The position numbers were made by a program, and so were the translations under genes. Below are positions 8,724 through 19,100 of a stretch of DNA of 64,000 bases, in pieces. Below the pieces are notes generated by a model. That model saw only the letters and a list, made by a program, of their open reading frames with translations. It did no database searches and was not told where the DNA came from. Source of the DNA: Sphingobacterium faecale (GTDB lineage Bacteria > Bacteroidota > Bacteroidia > Sphingobacteriales > Sphingobacteriaceae); NCBI RefSeq assembly GCF_016746095.1, contig NZ_JAERTY010000004.1, positions 248,001-312,000 of the forward strand, written 5' to 3'. Position 1 is the first letter of the stretch; every line of letters begins with the position of its first letter.

Positions 8724-9500
8724 ATGAAAAAAAACATTATTTTATTGATACTATTCTGTACACTGGTGATGCATACACAGGGTCAGACAAAAACTACAGT
8801 GATTGCGCATAGAGGCGCCTGGACTGCTCCGCATATACCGGAGAACAGTATCGCTTCTTTGAAAAAAGCTATTGAAATAGGATGTGGGGGATCGGAGTTT
8901 GATGTATGGCTAACAAAAGACAATATCGCTGTGGTGCACCACGATCCTACGATCGATGGTCTCTCTATCGAAAATTCAGACTGGAAGGAACTGAAAAAAA
9001 AGAAACTCTCTAACGGAGAAAGGATGCCTACCCTGAAAGAATATATCAGCACAGGCATGAAGCAGCGTGGTACACGGTTGGTACTTGAGTTTAAATCTTC
9101 AAAATTGAACAAAGAACGGACACTACAGTTAGCCCAACATTGCGTAGACCTTGTCAAAAAAATGAAAGCAGAGACTTACGTAGATTACATAGGCTTTGAT
9201 TATGAAGGCTGCAAACTCATCAAAAAATTAGATCCAAAGGCAAAAATCACCTATGTGAATTGGAAACATGACAAAGAACCTGCGCAATTGAAAACAGATG
9301 GCTTTTATGCAGTAGACTATAATTATAAAGTATATCTAGAGAACCCTGCATTAATCAAATCTTTCCGAGATCTCGGAATAAAGCTCAACGTATGGACTGT
9401 CAACACGGCGGACGATATGAAATGGTTTGTGGACAAGGATTTTGACTATATCACTACAGATCACCCCCATTTGCTATTTGAAACTCTGAAAGAAAACTAG
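8724..9500 (+). CDS. Secreted glycerophosphodiester phosphodiesterase (GDPD family)
   Basis: 258-aa enzyme that hydrolyses glycerophosphodiesters (deacylated phospholipid headgroups) to glycerol-3-phosphate and an alcohol. A Sec signal peptide covers about residues 1-20, so it acts in the periplasm or outside. The GDPD catalytic set is present: HRG (H29, R30), PEN (39-41), SEFDV (E58, D60) and HHDP (H72-H73), with a TIM-barrel C-terminus including LNVWTVNTADD and DYITTDHP. It lies 147 nt after the third collagen-like gene, same strand, with a hairpin between. Its neighbours include another phosphoesterase, which points to organophosphate scavenging. Confidence 0.92.
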   Translation: MKKNIILLILFCTLVMHTQGQTKTTVIAHRGAWTAPHIPENSIASLKKAIEIGCGGSEFDVWLTKDNIAVVHHDPTIDGLSIENSDWKELKKKKLSNGERMPTLKEYISTGMKQRGTRLVLEFKSSKLNKERTLQLAQHCVDLVKKMKAETYVDYIGFDYEGCKLIKKLDPKAKITYVNWKHDKEPAQLKTDGFYAVDYNYKVYLENPALIKSFRDLGIKLNVWTVNTADDMKWFVDKDFDYITTDHPHLLFETLKEN

Positions 9501-9518
9501 AGGTATTACTGACAGCGG

Positions 9519-9560
9519 AAAAATAAGCCTTGGCCATTGCATAAGCCAAGGCTTATTTTT
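9519..9560 (+). terminator. Strong intrinsic terminator after GDPD gene
   Basis: Perfect 16-bp stem (9519-9534 with 9545-9560), loop of 10 nt. The stem is A-rich at its base and ends in a run of T, with a GC-rich upper part (AAGCCTTGGC). This is a textbook intrinsic terminator closing the phosphoesterase locus; the A-run on the other side could let it work in both directions. Confidence 0.9.
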
Positions 9561-9607
9561 TATGAAAACTAACTCATCACAAAAAACACGTCGCCCATCA
9601 CATTTAA

Positions 9608-9638
9608 TTTGAATACATTAGTCTTCTATTTATTCTTG
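9608..9638 (+). promoter_or_regulatory. Putative Bacteroidota-type promoter of the LytS/LytTR pair
   Basis: TTTG at 9608-9611 and TATTCTTG at 9631-9638, separated by 19 nt. This fits the Bacteroidota consensus (-33 TTTG, -7 TAnnTTTG) except for one base in the -7 element. The kinase ATG is 34 nt further on. Confidence 0.5.
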
Positions 9639-9671
9639 TGCAAATAATTAGAAAAACTAAAGGATAAAACT

Positions 9672-11096
9672 ATGAAACAACGCTGGGTAGAATTTTTATT
9701 AATAACTTTTGTATATCTGTTTTTACTGGTGGTTACAGCAAGTAACATTTTCAATAAAGTAGAGCAGGTAGCCCTACAACTACATCTATTGACGGCATAC
9801 GTGATGGTAAGTCTTTATTTGCTATATGTGTACCCGAATTTTTTCTCAGCACAAAAAATGTCTAAGTGGGTAATCTGGATAACATGTATCTTTTTGATAC
9901 AATCATCCCTTCATTATGTCATACAGTCGATATACCAATTGCCTCGCTACAAATCAGCTCCTCCGTTTGTAGTAGCCGGATCACTCCTGTTGGCTTTATT
10001 GTCTTACACAGCAATAAAAACTGTTATCCTCCGATTAAACAGTCTATCAAGAAATAACTCTATCGTAGCGAAAACGTTAAGAAACTTTTTGATAGCGCTT
10101 ATGGTCGGTACGTTTCTTCTGATACCGATCGCTTTCCATGTCAACGTATATATATGTACATTAGCTGCGTTGTCGATACCATTTTCCTATCTTTTGTTTG
10201 CCACACACAATTACTTTCTTCTACCCTATCTGGAAGCGAATAAAAGTCCGAGAACTGTGGCTATAGTAATGTCGCTTTTGATCAATCTAATCTGTATCAT
10301 TCTATTTTCCAGCCTGATGGAGATTGTAGTAAAAAGCTTTAACCATACATACAATTCCTTTGACGGCTTTAATATTATCTTTTGTATCATACTCGGTGCA
10401 TTAATGACTTGGTTAGCAAACATATTGTACAACCATGATAGAAAACAACATTATCAAATCGTGGGATTAAAGAAAGAACTAGGAAGGACGGCGGCAGATC
10501 TTAGACTATTACAATCTCAGATCAACCCGCACTTTCTTTTCAATGCAATGAATACACTCTTTGGACTGGCTCTACAAGAAAATGCAGAGAAAACTGCTTC
10601 AGGAATTCAGAAACTGGGAGACATGATGCGTTTTATGCTACATGAAAATCAACAGGATACCATTCTATTAGCGCGGGAGATAGCTTATATAAAAGAGTAT
10701 ATAGAGCTTCAACAATTGCGGATAGCCAACCTGCCTTCCATCCAGATATCAATCGATCTACCTGAAGACACTCTAGAAAATCTGCAGATTGCTCCGATGT
10801 TACTAATCCCATTTATTGAAAATGCATTTAAGCATGGTATAAGCCTTAATAGCCCTTCTTGGGTAAGAGTCCAGCTCTATATAGCGCATAGCTCCGTAAA
10901 ACTTAGTGTCTACAACAGTATTCATATCGGTCCAGAGACTGACTTGGAACAGAACAAATCAGGGATCGGCTTAGATAATGTAAAAAGTAGACTGAACATG
11001 ATATACAATGGACAACATGAGCTCCATATGGAGAAGACTAATTCTGAATTTTTTGTATTTTTAACATTAAACCTCAATAAAGATAAACAAGGATGA
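9672..11096 (+). CDS. LytS/YehU-type sensor histidine kinase
   Basis: 474-aa membrane sensor kinase. The N-terminal half (about 1-250) is a series of hydrophobic segments, six to eight by eye, with no recognisable extracellular ligand domain. The His_kinase (PF06580-type) block follows: QSQINPHFLFNAMNTLF with the phospho-acceptor His287, then an N-box in LIPFIENAFKHG and a GIGLDNV G-box. It is translationally coupled to the regulator: the TGA overlaps the next ATG in an ATGA. The sensed signal is unknown. Confidence 0.92.
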   Translation: MKQRWVEFLLITFVYLFLLVVTASNIFNKVEQVALQLHLLTAYVMVSLYLLYVYPNFFSAQKMSKWVIWITCIFLIQSSLHYVIQSIYQLPRYKSAPPFVVAGSLLLALLSYTAIKTVILRLNSLSRNNSIVAKTLRNFLIALMVGTFLLIPIAFHVNVYICTLAALSIPFSYLLFATHNYFLLPYLEANKSPRTVAIVMSLLINLICIILFSSLMEIVVKSFNHTYNSFDGFNIIFCIILGALMTWLANILYNHDRKQHYQIVGLKKELGRTAADLRLLQSQINPHFLFNAMNTLFGLALQENAEKTASGIQKLGDMMRFMLHENQQDTILLAREIAYIKEYIELQQLRIANLPSIQISIDLPEDTLENLQIAPMLLIPFIENAFKHGISLNSPSWVRVQLYIAHSSVKLSVYNSIHIGPETDLEQNKSGIGLDNVKSRLNMIYNGQHELHMEKTNSEFFVFLTLNLNKDKQG

Positions 11097-11767
11097 TTAA
11101 AGCGTTAGCTATTGATGATGAACCGATTGCGTTAGATATAATAAAAAACTATGCTGCCAAAGTATCGTTTTTACAGTTGGATGCTACGTTTGTGAATGCT
11201 TTTGAAGCAATAGAATATTTAAATAGAAATGACGTAGATGTACTATTTTTAGATATTAAGATGCCAGATATATCTGGCATCGATTTTTACAATAGTTTGG
11301 TACGGAAACCCCTATTGGTCTTCACTACAGCTTATTCTGAGCATGCGATAACGGGGTTCGAACTGGAAGCACTGGATTACCTGTTAAAGCCATTTGCATT
11401 CAGTAGGTTTTTGAAAACATGCAACAAAGCTTATGAAATACTACAGTCTAAGAGAAAGAATCCTACTCATATTTATATTAAAGATGGCCACAATATCGTA
11501 AAATTGAATTTTGATGAAATATTATTTATCGAAGCTACCGGCAACTATATGAAATATGTAATGCCGACGGCCGAAATTCTGACCCGGTCGACCATCAAAG
11601 AAATCATAGAGCAGCTGCCTAGTGAAGTATTTCAGCAGGTACACCGTTCCTTCATAGTTAACTTGGACAAAGTTTCGAAAATAGAACGCCATCAGCTATC
11701 AATAGCATCTCATGTAATTCCAATTAGTGCTTCGTATAGCAATGTAGTCAAGAATACCGTTCTCTGA
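11093..11767 (+). CDS. LytTR-family response regulator
   Basis: 224-aa partner of the upstream kinase. The receiver domain (1-115) has the acidic pair in AIDDEP, the phospho-acceptor Asp in LFLDIKMPD and the conserved Lys in YLLKPF. The LytTR DNA-binding domain (about 125-224) is recognisable from ILFIEATGNYMKYV and QVHRSFIVNLDKV. It overlaps the kinase stop by 4 nt. LytTR regulators often act on neighbouring genes, but no target can be assigned here. Confidence 0.93.
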   Translation: MIKALAIDDEPIALDIIKNYAAKVSFLQLDATFVNAFEAIEYLNRNDVDVLFLDIKMPDISGIDFYNSLVRKPLLVFTTAYSEHAITGFELEALDYLLKPFAFSRFLKTCNKAYEILQSKRKNPTHIYIKDGHNIVKLNFDEILFIEATGNYMKYVMPTAEILTRSTIKEIIEQLPSEVFQQVHRSFIVNLDKVSKIERHQLSIASHVIPISASYSNVVKNTVL

Positions 11768-11789
11768 TTTTCCTATACGCCATGATAGA

Positions 11790-12179
11790 TCATCTCTGGA
11801 TTTTGCTTACTATTACGGATAAAACTCGATGACTTGATTGATCTTTATGGAGAGCATGAACTACATTGTTTTCGAATGCTTGAATCGCACTCCTATTTGC
11901 CCAAAAACCAAAATCTCTGTTTATAAGTTTGATGTTGGAATCGTCTTTATTAGATAGACTAACGAGGGCCAATGTCGCTTGCTTTCCGTACGCCCTAATA
12001 AGGGTCTTCACGATTTTATTGTCATAACAGAATTGTACCTCATACCAAGGTCCGGTAGGATCTCTTTCAAAAGACAAAGTGTCTACGCCGCAAAAGAGTT
12101 TGGGGTTTTCGTTTTGAAGTGTCTCTAAAGATGTCATCAGAGAGTCTAAGGAAAAGTTGAACTCCCAATAGCAAAACAT
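11790..12179 (-). CDS. Hypothetical protein, 129 aa
   Basis: No family recognised. The ORF lies between the convergent LytTR gene and the minus-strand TlpA-like gene, begins with ATG at 12179 and has a protein-like composition, with many aromatic residues, an FERDPTGPWYEVQF stretch and no membrane segment or signal peptide. A hairpin at 12222-12249 separates it from the thioredoxin-like gene, so it is probably transcribed by itself. Coding status rests on length and composition only. Confidence 0.55.
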   Translation of the reverse strand: MFCYWEFNFSLDSLMTSLETLQNENPKLFCGVDTLSFERDPTGPWYEVQFCYDNKIVKTLIRAYGKQATLALVSLSNKDDSNIKLINRDFGFWANRSAIQAFENNVVHALHKDQSSHRVLSVIVSKIQR

Positions 12180-12221
12180 GTAACATGTAATATTTATTAT
12201 GTTAAATAAAGGTAACGAAAT

Positions 12222-12249
12222 AAAAGGGAATACAACGTACTCCCCTTTA
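12222..12249 (-). terminator. Putative terminator of the sigma/FecR/SusCD/thioredoxin locus
   Basis: Inverted repeat with a 6-bp base (AAAGGG at 12223-12228 with CCCTTT at 12243-12248) and an imperfect inner TAC/GTA stem. On the minus strand it is followed by TATTT. It lies just after the stop of the TlpA-like gene. Confidence 0.5.
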
Positions 12250-12255
12250 CAATAG

Positions 12256-13401
12256 TTACAATACTTCGCTTAGTTTTTTTGCCAGTGCATTGCCATGCAG
12301 GTTCTTCGCTATAATTTTACCACTAGGATCTATGAGAAAATTCTGTGGGATAGCTTTAATACCGTACATAGCCGTAACTTCGGAACTCCATCCTTTCAGC
12401 TCACTGACGTGATGCCAAGGCAGTCCATCCTTTTCGATGGCATTCAACCAATCTTGTTTTTTACCTTCTTTATCCAAAGAAACACCCAAAATAGTGAAGT
12501 TCTTATCCTTAAAAGCATGGTAAGCTTTTACCAGATTCGGATTGTCTGCGCGGCATGGTCCACACCAGGATGCCCAAAAGTCGACCAACACATATTGTCC
12601 CTTGAAATCGGCTAAATTGATCATGCGTCCTTCGGTGTCGGGCTGGCTGAACAAAGGCGCTTGTTTGCCTATCCCTACGATCTTGGTGACTGCAATATCC
12701 GATGCCAGCTGCTTTCCATTCTGCTGCGCTTGCAACTGTGGAGACAACGATAACAACAATGGCTCGATGTAATCGGTATCAATATCGTATCCTGCTAATT
12801 CTTTTAATGCCAAAAGACTAAAAAAAGAACTAGGATGAGTTTTTATATATTGTTCCTTTGCTTTATTGCGTTCTTGTTCTAGTTTTTCAATACGACCGAT
12901 AACTTGCTTCATTCCAACGGTATCAGTACCTTGCTGCTGATAGAACTTTGAACGCTCGCCCATAAGTTCGTCCATTTGTTTATCCAGTGTACGCATATGT
13001 TGCGCATAGCCTGCATAATCACGTTGTATAGCCGTTCCCACAATTTTAGCATCTGCGATTTTCTGCTTAAAATCTACTTTAGTTACCCCTTTATCGACAT
13101 ATAGATTGACTTTATCCCAAGCACCGACACGGCCTTTGCTGAAAAAAGAGGTACCCGATGGCGAGTAATATAGGTTAACTAATGTCGCTTCATTTGCCTT
13201 CCCTTTATAGGTCTGTGCCTTCCCATCAAATACCACCGAATCCAGTACCAAGTCCCGACCTATAAAATAACGAACAAAGACTTTTGCCGTCTTTGGTACA
13301 TCTTTCCCTGGCTTAATTTTAATACTAAAATCATGCTCCTGTGCAGACACACTATGAAATGCCAAAGCACTAACGAGTAAGCTCCAAAATATCTTCTTCA
13401 T
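12256..13401 (-). CDS. TlpA-like periplasmic thiol-disulfide oxidoreductase with DUF4369-like N-terminus
   Basis: 381-aa secreted protein. A Sec signal peptide (1-20) is followed by a beta-rich DUF4369-like domain (about 22-125), a charged helical linker (about 130-195), and an AhpC/TSA-thioredoxin domain (about 240-381) with the redox motif WASWCGPC (Cys280, Cys283) and the cis-Pro in AIPQNF. Such proteins reduce or isomerise disulfides in the envelope and are frequent at the end of Bacteroidota SusCD loci. Here it is the last gene of the second SusCD locus, 22 nt after the other thioredoxin-like gene. Confidence 0.9.
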   Translation of the reverse strand: MKKIFWSLLVSALAFHSVSAQEHDFSIKIKPGKDVPKTAKVFVRYFIGRDLVLDSVVFDGKAQTYKGKANEATLVNLYYSPSGTSFFSKGRVGAWDKVNLYVDKGVTKVDFKQKIADAKIVGTAIQRDYAGYAQHMRTLDKQMDELMGERSKFYQQQGTDTVGMKQVIGRIEKLEQERNKAKEQYIKTHPSSFFSLLALKELAGYDIDTDYIEPLLLSLSPQLQAQQNGKQLASDIAVTKIVGIGKQAPLFSQPDTEGRMINLADFKGQYVLVDFWASWCGPCRADNPNLVKAYHAFKDKNFTILGVSLDKEGKKQDWLNAIEKDGLPWHHVSELKGWSSEVTAMYGIKAIPQNFLIDPSGKIIAKNLHGNALAKKLSEVL

Positions 13402-13423
13402 CGTATCTATTGATTTATAAGAA

Positions 13424-14620
13424 CTAAATAGCCTGTGCTCTAGCTAATAATGCATCGGCTATTTTTACAATTTTAAAGGTCTCCAGCTCTGCCAAAGCCC
13501 GTGCAGCTTCAGCTGCTTTTACCGCTTCCTTTTTCTTTTTTAAGCTGATGCAGATCTCTGCAAAAGTACCTTGATTGGAATAGGAGTTCTCATTTAGGGC
13601 TACGGCTTGCTTTGCCAACACATAAGACTGCTTCAGTACTTTTGCAGAAGGCTCTTTGCCTGTTCCATACTTACCCGAATAGCGTCGAGCGATAAAGCTT
13701 AACCGTTCGTCCTCCTGTTTAAACAAGCCTTTGCGCAACTGATTGGTATAATCGATAAATTCCTTATCGGTACCATGAGCTCCTATCCATTCGACCTTAA
13801 ACATTGCTGCATCGACCTGACTCGCCTCGTCCGTTTTACTTGAAAAATAAGCTAAGCCTTCTTCAAATTGTGCCTCATCCTTAGTACGGATATAATCATA
13901 CATCGCATATTTCATCAGATGAGCTTCTTTCTTCTCAAACACCTCGATTGAAAGTATTCCTTTGAAATATGGGCGATTGTCCATAAAGAATTTACCATAC
14001 TTGTCTTTTGGACTTTGTCCAAATAGTTCAATGATGCTCCAGCCTGCCTCGGACTTTAAGAAGGAAGGATCCGCAATTTCATCCAAAGCGTTTTTAGCTT
14101 CCGCTGTCGAAGCGGGATCCACCTTGGTCATCGTCGTAATATAAGCGGCTAAAAAGCTAGGGCTTCGTTCACCTGCCTCGTAACGGGCACGAATAGTCGG
14201 AATCTGAAAGTTAGGATCTAACGCACGCTTGCCCTCGGCGATAAAATCCTGTGTTTCCATCCGAGACTGCGAGCGATACATTAACTCACCTTCTGCATCC
14301 AAAAATAGATAAGTCGGAAAACTACGGATATTGTAATGCTTGGCCACATCGATCCCCTCTCCTACTTCACAGTCAAATTTGATATTGATATAATTAGCAT
14401 TGTAAAACTTGGCTGCATCGGTCTGATTGAAGACATTCCCTTCCATCCATTTGCAGGGAGCACACCAAGAGGTATAACCATCGATAAATATCAACTTGCC
14501 ACTTGCCTTCGCTTGTGCCTTGGCTTCAGAAAGGCTTATTTTTTGAAAATTGATAGCTTCTTGGGCCTGTACAATCGTACAAGCCACAAGGAAAACTAAA
14601 CTAAATATAATACGGTTCAT
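13424..14620 (-). CDS. Periplasmic thioredoxin-family protein, long form
   Basis: 398-aa secreted protein. The signal peptide (1-20) is followed by a thioredoxin-like domain (about 25-135) with SWCAPC (Cys53, Cys56) and a cis-Pro in IRSFPTYLF. The remaining 260 residues are helical and end in a TPR-like stretch (EAVKAAEAARALAEL). This resembles the DUF255/thioredoxin_7-type proteins of the Bacteroidota. It lies 75 nt after SusD and 22 nt before the TlpA-like gene, so two thiol-disulfide proteins belong to the same locus. Confidence 0.88.
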   Translation of the reverse strand: MNRIIFSLVFLVACTIVQAQEAINFQKISLSEAKAQAKASGKLIFIDGYTSWCAPCKWMEGNVFNQTDAAKFYNANYINIKFDCEVGEGIDVAKHYNIRSFPTYLFLDAEGELMYRSQSRMETQDFIAEGKRALDPNFQIPTIRARYEAGERSPSFLAAYITTMTKVDPASTAEAKNALDEIADPSFLKSEAGWSIIELFGQSPKDKYGKFFMDNRPYFKGILSIEVFEKKEAHLMKYAMYDYIRTKDEAQFEEGLAYFSSKTDEASQVDAAMFKVEWIGAHGTDKEFIDYTNQLRKGLFKQEDERLSFIARRYSGKYGTGKEPSAKVLKQSYVLAKQAVALNENSYSNQGTFAEICISLKKKKEAVKAAEAARALAELETFKIVKIADALLARAQAI

Positions 14621-14695
14621 AGGTATTAATCTGCTTTTAAAATTGTTAAAGGCGTATTACCTTTGCTCGATCTGCTTGGTAATACGCCTTTGGAT

Positions 14696-16144
14696 TTATC
14701 TTTCGTATTGTGGCATGGTAGGGTTAATATCCAATGCCTTGGGGGCAACAGGAAAGATCATTCGTGCATCACCCGATGACATACGGAATTCCTCTCCTTC
14801 TACGTAATGCACGATATCCTTGGTTAGGTCGCCCGTCAGGTGTAAACGCTTTAAATCAATCAATCGCGTACTCGCTGTTAATGGCATTTCCCTATTGCGT
14901 TCGTCCAAAACCAGCTGCAAAGTCTGATATTTGTTCAAACCCGTAATAGGCTTATTGTTTTCAATACGTTTATCTCTTAACGTGTTAATCAAACGCAATG
15001 CTTCTGCTGTAGAGCCAATACGGGCTTCGGCTTCTGCCGCGATCAGGTACAGCTCTGGCGTTCCGAAACCAGTGTTAAAGTCTATCCATGGCGCCCATAG
15101 CACCCGGCCAGGAAAGCGGATTACATTTGCGCCGAAAGAAGCACTGTCACGACAGAAAAATAATTCGTACCGCATGTCCTTAGCATCTGCATCCAAGTTA
15201 CGCTTGTAAGTATCCATCAAATCATTTGAAGCATAGACCTCTGTATTTAATGATCCGTTTGATGCTGTCCCCATTCGTCCCCAAAGAACCTCATTGTTAT
15301 CTCTGATTTCTGGAAATTCTTCGTCCACATCTGTTTTTAGATGTACCCTTCCCCAAGTAGACTTTTCCTTGGTCGTATACAGATTATAATCTTCCAGATA
15401 ATCGTTCAGCTTCAGTGCTTCGGTGGCATTTTCCAAGGCCGCTTTAAAGTCCCCCTGATATAGAGCCATTCTACTTAGAAAACCATATCCAACAGACTTT
15501 AGGGCTTGGTACTTGTTATTTGAATGGGTTGCAAGGTGAGGTAAAGCGTCTTCTAAATCACGTCGTACCAATTCGTAAATCTTTGCTACTGATACACGCT
15601 CATAGGTCTTTGTAATATCCTCAGTAAGTACCAAAGGCACACCTAAATCCGTATCTGCTGTAGCTGCATCATAATGCTTACTATAGATATTGACTAAAGA
15701 TAAATACTCAAAAGCCCTACCTACTTTCGCTTCTGCCCACACTCGTTTCTTTTCAGACTCCTTACCATCCTTGGCAGCGAGTACGTTATTAATAATAACA
15801 TTGAACGTAAAAATATGAGAATATGCAGTTTCCCAATAAATCTCATATTGTCCATCCTCGAATATCGGACCATGTTCAAAAGTGTACAAACGCTTTTGGA
15901 ATGTCGAATAGTAGTCAAAACTTGCTGATCTATTCACGTCAACCCTAGTGCCTGACAGAATGTTGTCCGTTATGTAGTTAGAAAACACTGGCGAGGCACG
16001 TATCAGACCTTGATCATTCAAAAGTAACTGATAGTCATTGAGCAACTCGGGTATCGTAAACCCTTTAGGCTTCACGTCCAGGTAAGAGTTACAACTTGAA
16101 AGGAATATAGAAGCTACTAAAGCTATAGAAAATATTTTCTTCAT
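14696..16144 (-). CDS. SusD/RagB-family outer-membrane lipoprotein (second locus)
   Basis: 482-aa nutrient-binding lipoprotein with lipobox LSSC (Cys18) and the typical mature start NSYLDVKPKGF. The central motif AEAKVGRAFEYLSLVNIYSK and the C-terminal YLIAAEAEARIG plus VLDERNREMP segments are those of the RagB/SusD group. It is preceded by its SusC partner with a 21-nt gap. Companion thioredoxin-fold genes suggest a peptide or protein-like ligand, but this is inference. Confidence 0.92.
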   Translation of the reverse strand: MKKIFSIALVASIFLSSCNSYLDVKPKGFTIPELLNDYQLLLNDQGLIRASPVFSNYITDNILSGTRVDVNRSASFDYYSTFQKRLYTFEHGPIFEDGQYEIYWETAYSHIFTFNVIINNVLAAKDGKESEKKRVWAEAKVGRAFEYLSLVNIYSKHYDAATADTDLGVPLVLTEDITKTYERVSVAKIYELVRRDLEDALPHLATHSNNKYQALKSVGYGFLSRMALYQGDFKAALENATEALKLNDYLEDYNLYTTKEKSTWGRVHLKTDVDEEFPEIRDNNEVLWGRMGTASNGSLNTEVYASNDLMDTYKRNLDADAKDMRYELFFCRDSASFGANVIRFPGRVLWAPWIDFNTGFGTPELYLIAAEAEARIGSTAEALRLINTLRDKRIENNKPITGLNKYQTLQLVLDERNREMPLTASTRLIDLKRLHLTGDLTKDIVHYVEGEEFRMSSGDARMIFPVAPKALDINPTMPQYER

Positions 16145-16165
16145 GTTTTTTGATAATTAAATGAA

Positions 16166-19100
16166 TTATAAACCAACCGATACACCGAAACTGTAAGTTA
16201 CTGGAGCCAAAACACCTCTCGTTGGTGAATCCGGTGGACGATATCCCTCAGGAAGCTTTAAATTGTCGGGAGTTCTACCATAACCGAACCATACTTCTGG
16301 ATCGATATTGTGCTTGTTAGCTGCCCAACGCCACGCATTCATCACCTGACCGGTAATACGAACATAACGCAATGGTGTTTTTTCTACTAACTTGGCTGGT
16401 AAATTATAGCTTAACGAGATATCGCGCAACTTGATATAATCCGCACGTTCCACAAATCGATCGCCTGCAGAGTAAATATCCGTTACCGTGTTAGAAGCAC
16501 CAGCCATATAACGCGGACCGATATCGGCATCCACTTCGTCACCAGGGTTTCTCCAGTAGTTTAACCAAAGTCTGTCAAAGTTGGCTGTATAATTCAACAT
16601 CGGATATTTAGTCAAAGGCTCTGGTCGTACGGAACGCATCACATGACCACCATTGAAAATAAACATAAAGTTTAAGGAGAAATCTTTATAGTCAAAACCA
16701 TTTCGGAAAGCTACACTATAGGGAGGAATAGTCGTACCATTATAGATCAAATCATCTACACTCAACTGCTGTGTTGTCTTGACCAGTGTGCCATCCGCCT
16801 TACGGGCTTGTGGCGCTCCTGTAGCGTCAAGCCCCGCATAGTCAATACTATACAAGCTACCTATTGGCTTACCTACACGCTCCTGTACGGTATTATAGTA
16901 GCTGTAAGGCGTGCTCTGCTGGGTATAAAGATTTGTTATTTCATTTTTATTATAGCTAAAATTCAATGTAGAATTCCATCTAAAATTATCGTACTGTATT
17001 ACTTTAGCATTCAAGGCTACCTCGATCCCGCGGTTACGCATATTACCGTAATTCATGTTCACGACAGACCAACCTAAAGTAGGATCCACTGCTGTAGGTC
17101 CTAACAAATCAGCTGTACTTTTGTTATAAATATCTACTGAGGCTGTCAATCGATTAAATACGGAAACATCTATACCAAAATTGAAAATATCGGTACGCTC
17201 CCAACGCAAAGAAGGATTGGGTGGAGATGTAATACCAGCCTGCATTTCTCCTGTAAAGTAATTTAATCGTGAATTGACCTGAGATATGAGGTATGGGCCA
17301 TTACCTTTAGGTACGTTACCATTTACACCATAAGTCATACGTACTGCCAAGCGATCCAGCCAATCTTGCTCGAACGTAGGTAATTTATACAAAGCCCCAA
17401 CTGACCATAATGGTTTATACTGATTCTTGACATCCGTACCAAAGAGGTTGGATTGATCCATACGAATACTAGCTGACAATGTTAAATTACGATTGTAGGT
17501 ATAAGACCCGTTAGCATAGAACGAAATAAAACGATCTAAGAGATCCTCAAAACCTTTTTCCTTTTTCTCTAGTGTGTAATTTCCAAACAAAGACTCTGTG
17601 TTTTTTAAATTAACACCGAATAAGTCTTCATTAATACCTTTATACACTAAAGAACTCGGATCATAGCCGTATTTGTATAGATCGGTAAAACGACTATTGA
17701 TCTGACGTCGCTCTGCTCCAGCTATCACATTGATGTCATGCTTATCTCCAAAGGTATTTTCGTAATTCAACTGTCCACGTAAGGTATACGAGTTAATATC
17801 ATTGCGACGCTCTGACAATTGCGCACCCTGTGGTACGTTACGCTTAATGATTCCATCTTTATCTATCTGCGTAGCGTCATTAATTTGACGGCTTACCGTA
17901 TTATTGTCTTTCGCGTAGGTGGTAGCTTTGTATCCTTCGGTACGCTCGGTCTGGTACATCAGATCAAAAGTTAAGCCTTTCATTAGCTTAAAATTAGCCC
18001 CTACATTAATATTGAGGTATTTGTTAAAGAAGTTGACATGGGTTTTATTAACATGTTCAATAGGCATATAACTCTCGTCTTCTAGCCCAAGACCATTTAG
18101 TCGGTCTATTTCAAACTGTGACTTATCACTGTACCATTGTGTTGGTGAGCCATCCGCATTGCGAAGCATAAAATAAGAAGCTCTACCTCCTACATAGTTG
18201 TCATAATAATTAAAACCTATATCACCATCTTGTTTCTGATTCTTACCCAATACATTCAGGTTCACATTCATCCAATCGGTAAGTTTTACACTATTTTTGA
18301 CATTAAAACCGATCCCCTTATTCACTGGACGTCCTTTGTTATATTCTCCTGGCTGCGTATAATTCAAGGAATAACTGTATTTGTAACGATCGGTACCTCC
18401 CGAGAGCGATAGATTGTGCTGTTGGTCCATTATGGTACCGTTCAAAAACTCATCCATATTATCCCAGCGGCTTCTATTACGATACGCATCTAGCTTACTC
18501 TCCAATTCCGCATCAGATAACATACCTGCCTTATGCTCATGCAATATCAGGTATACATCGTTCATATATCGCTCTTTTTGTATCGACGAATAATCCGTTG
18601 AATTGTACCCAAACATTTGCCTTTGGAAATCTACAAGCTCTGCCGAACTCATTTGGTTTTGGTACTTTTTACTAGGCAATCCTTTAAAAGATAACGTGTT
18701 AGAGTAATCGATCCTAGCAGGTCCTTCTTTTCCCATTTTTGTCGTAATGACAATAACCCCATTGGAAGAACGCACTCCGTAAATAGAGGCTGCCGAGGCA
18801 TCCTTCAACACGGTCATCGTTTCGATATCATTGGGATTTAGCGCTGTCAGATCGCCTTGATAAGGCATGCCGTCAACAACAATCAAGGGAGCTGCTTCCG
18901 CATTAAGTGTCGCTCTACCACGAACTTCAATCCCTACTGAATTATTTTTATTCTGAGGGTTAAGTAATGAAGTATTCAAATTAAGGCTCATACCAGGCAA
19001 CAAGCCTTCCGCTCTTTCCAAAAAGCTGGTCTGCAGCCTACCTTCCATATCTTTGGATGTAATCTGCGCAAACGAACCTGCGGCACGTTCTTTACTGATT

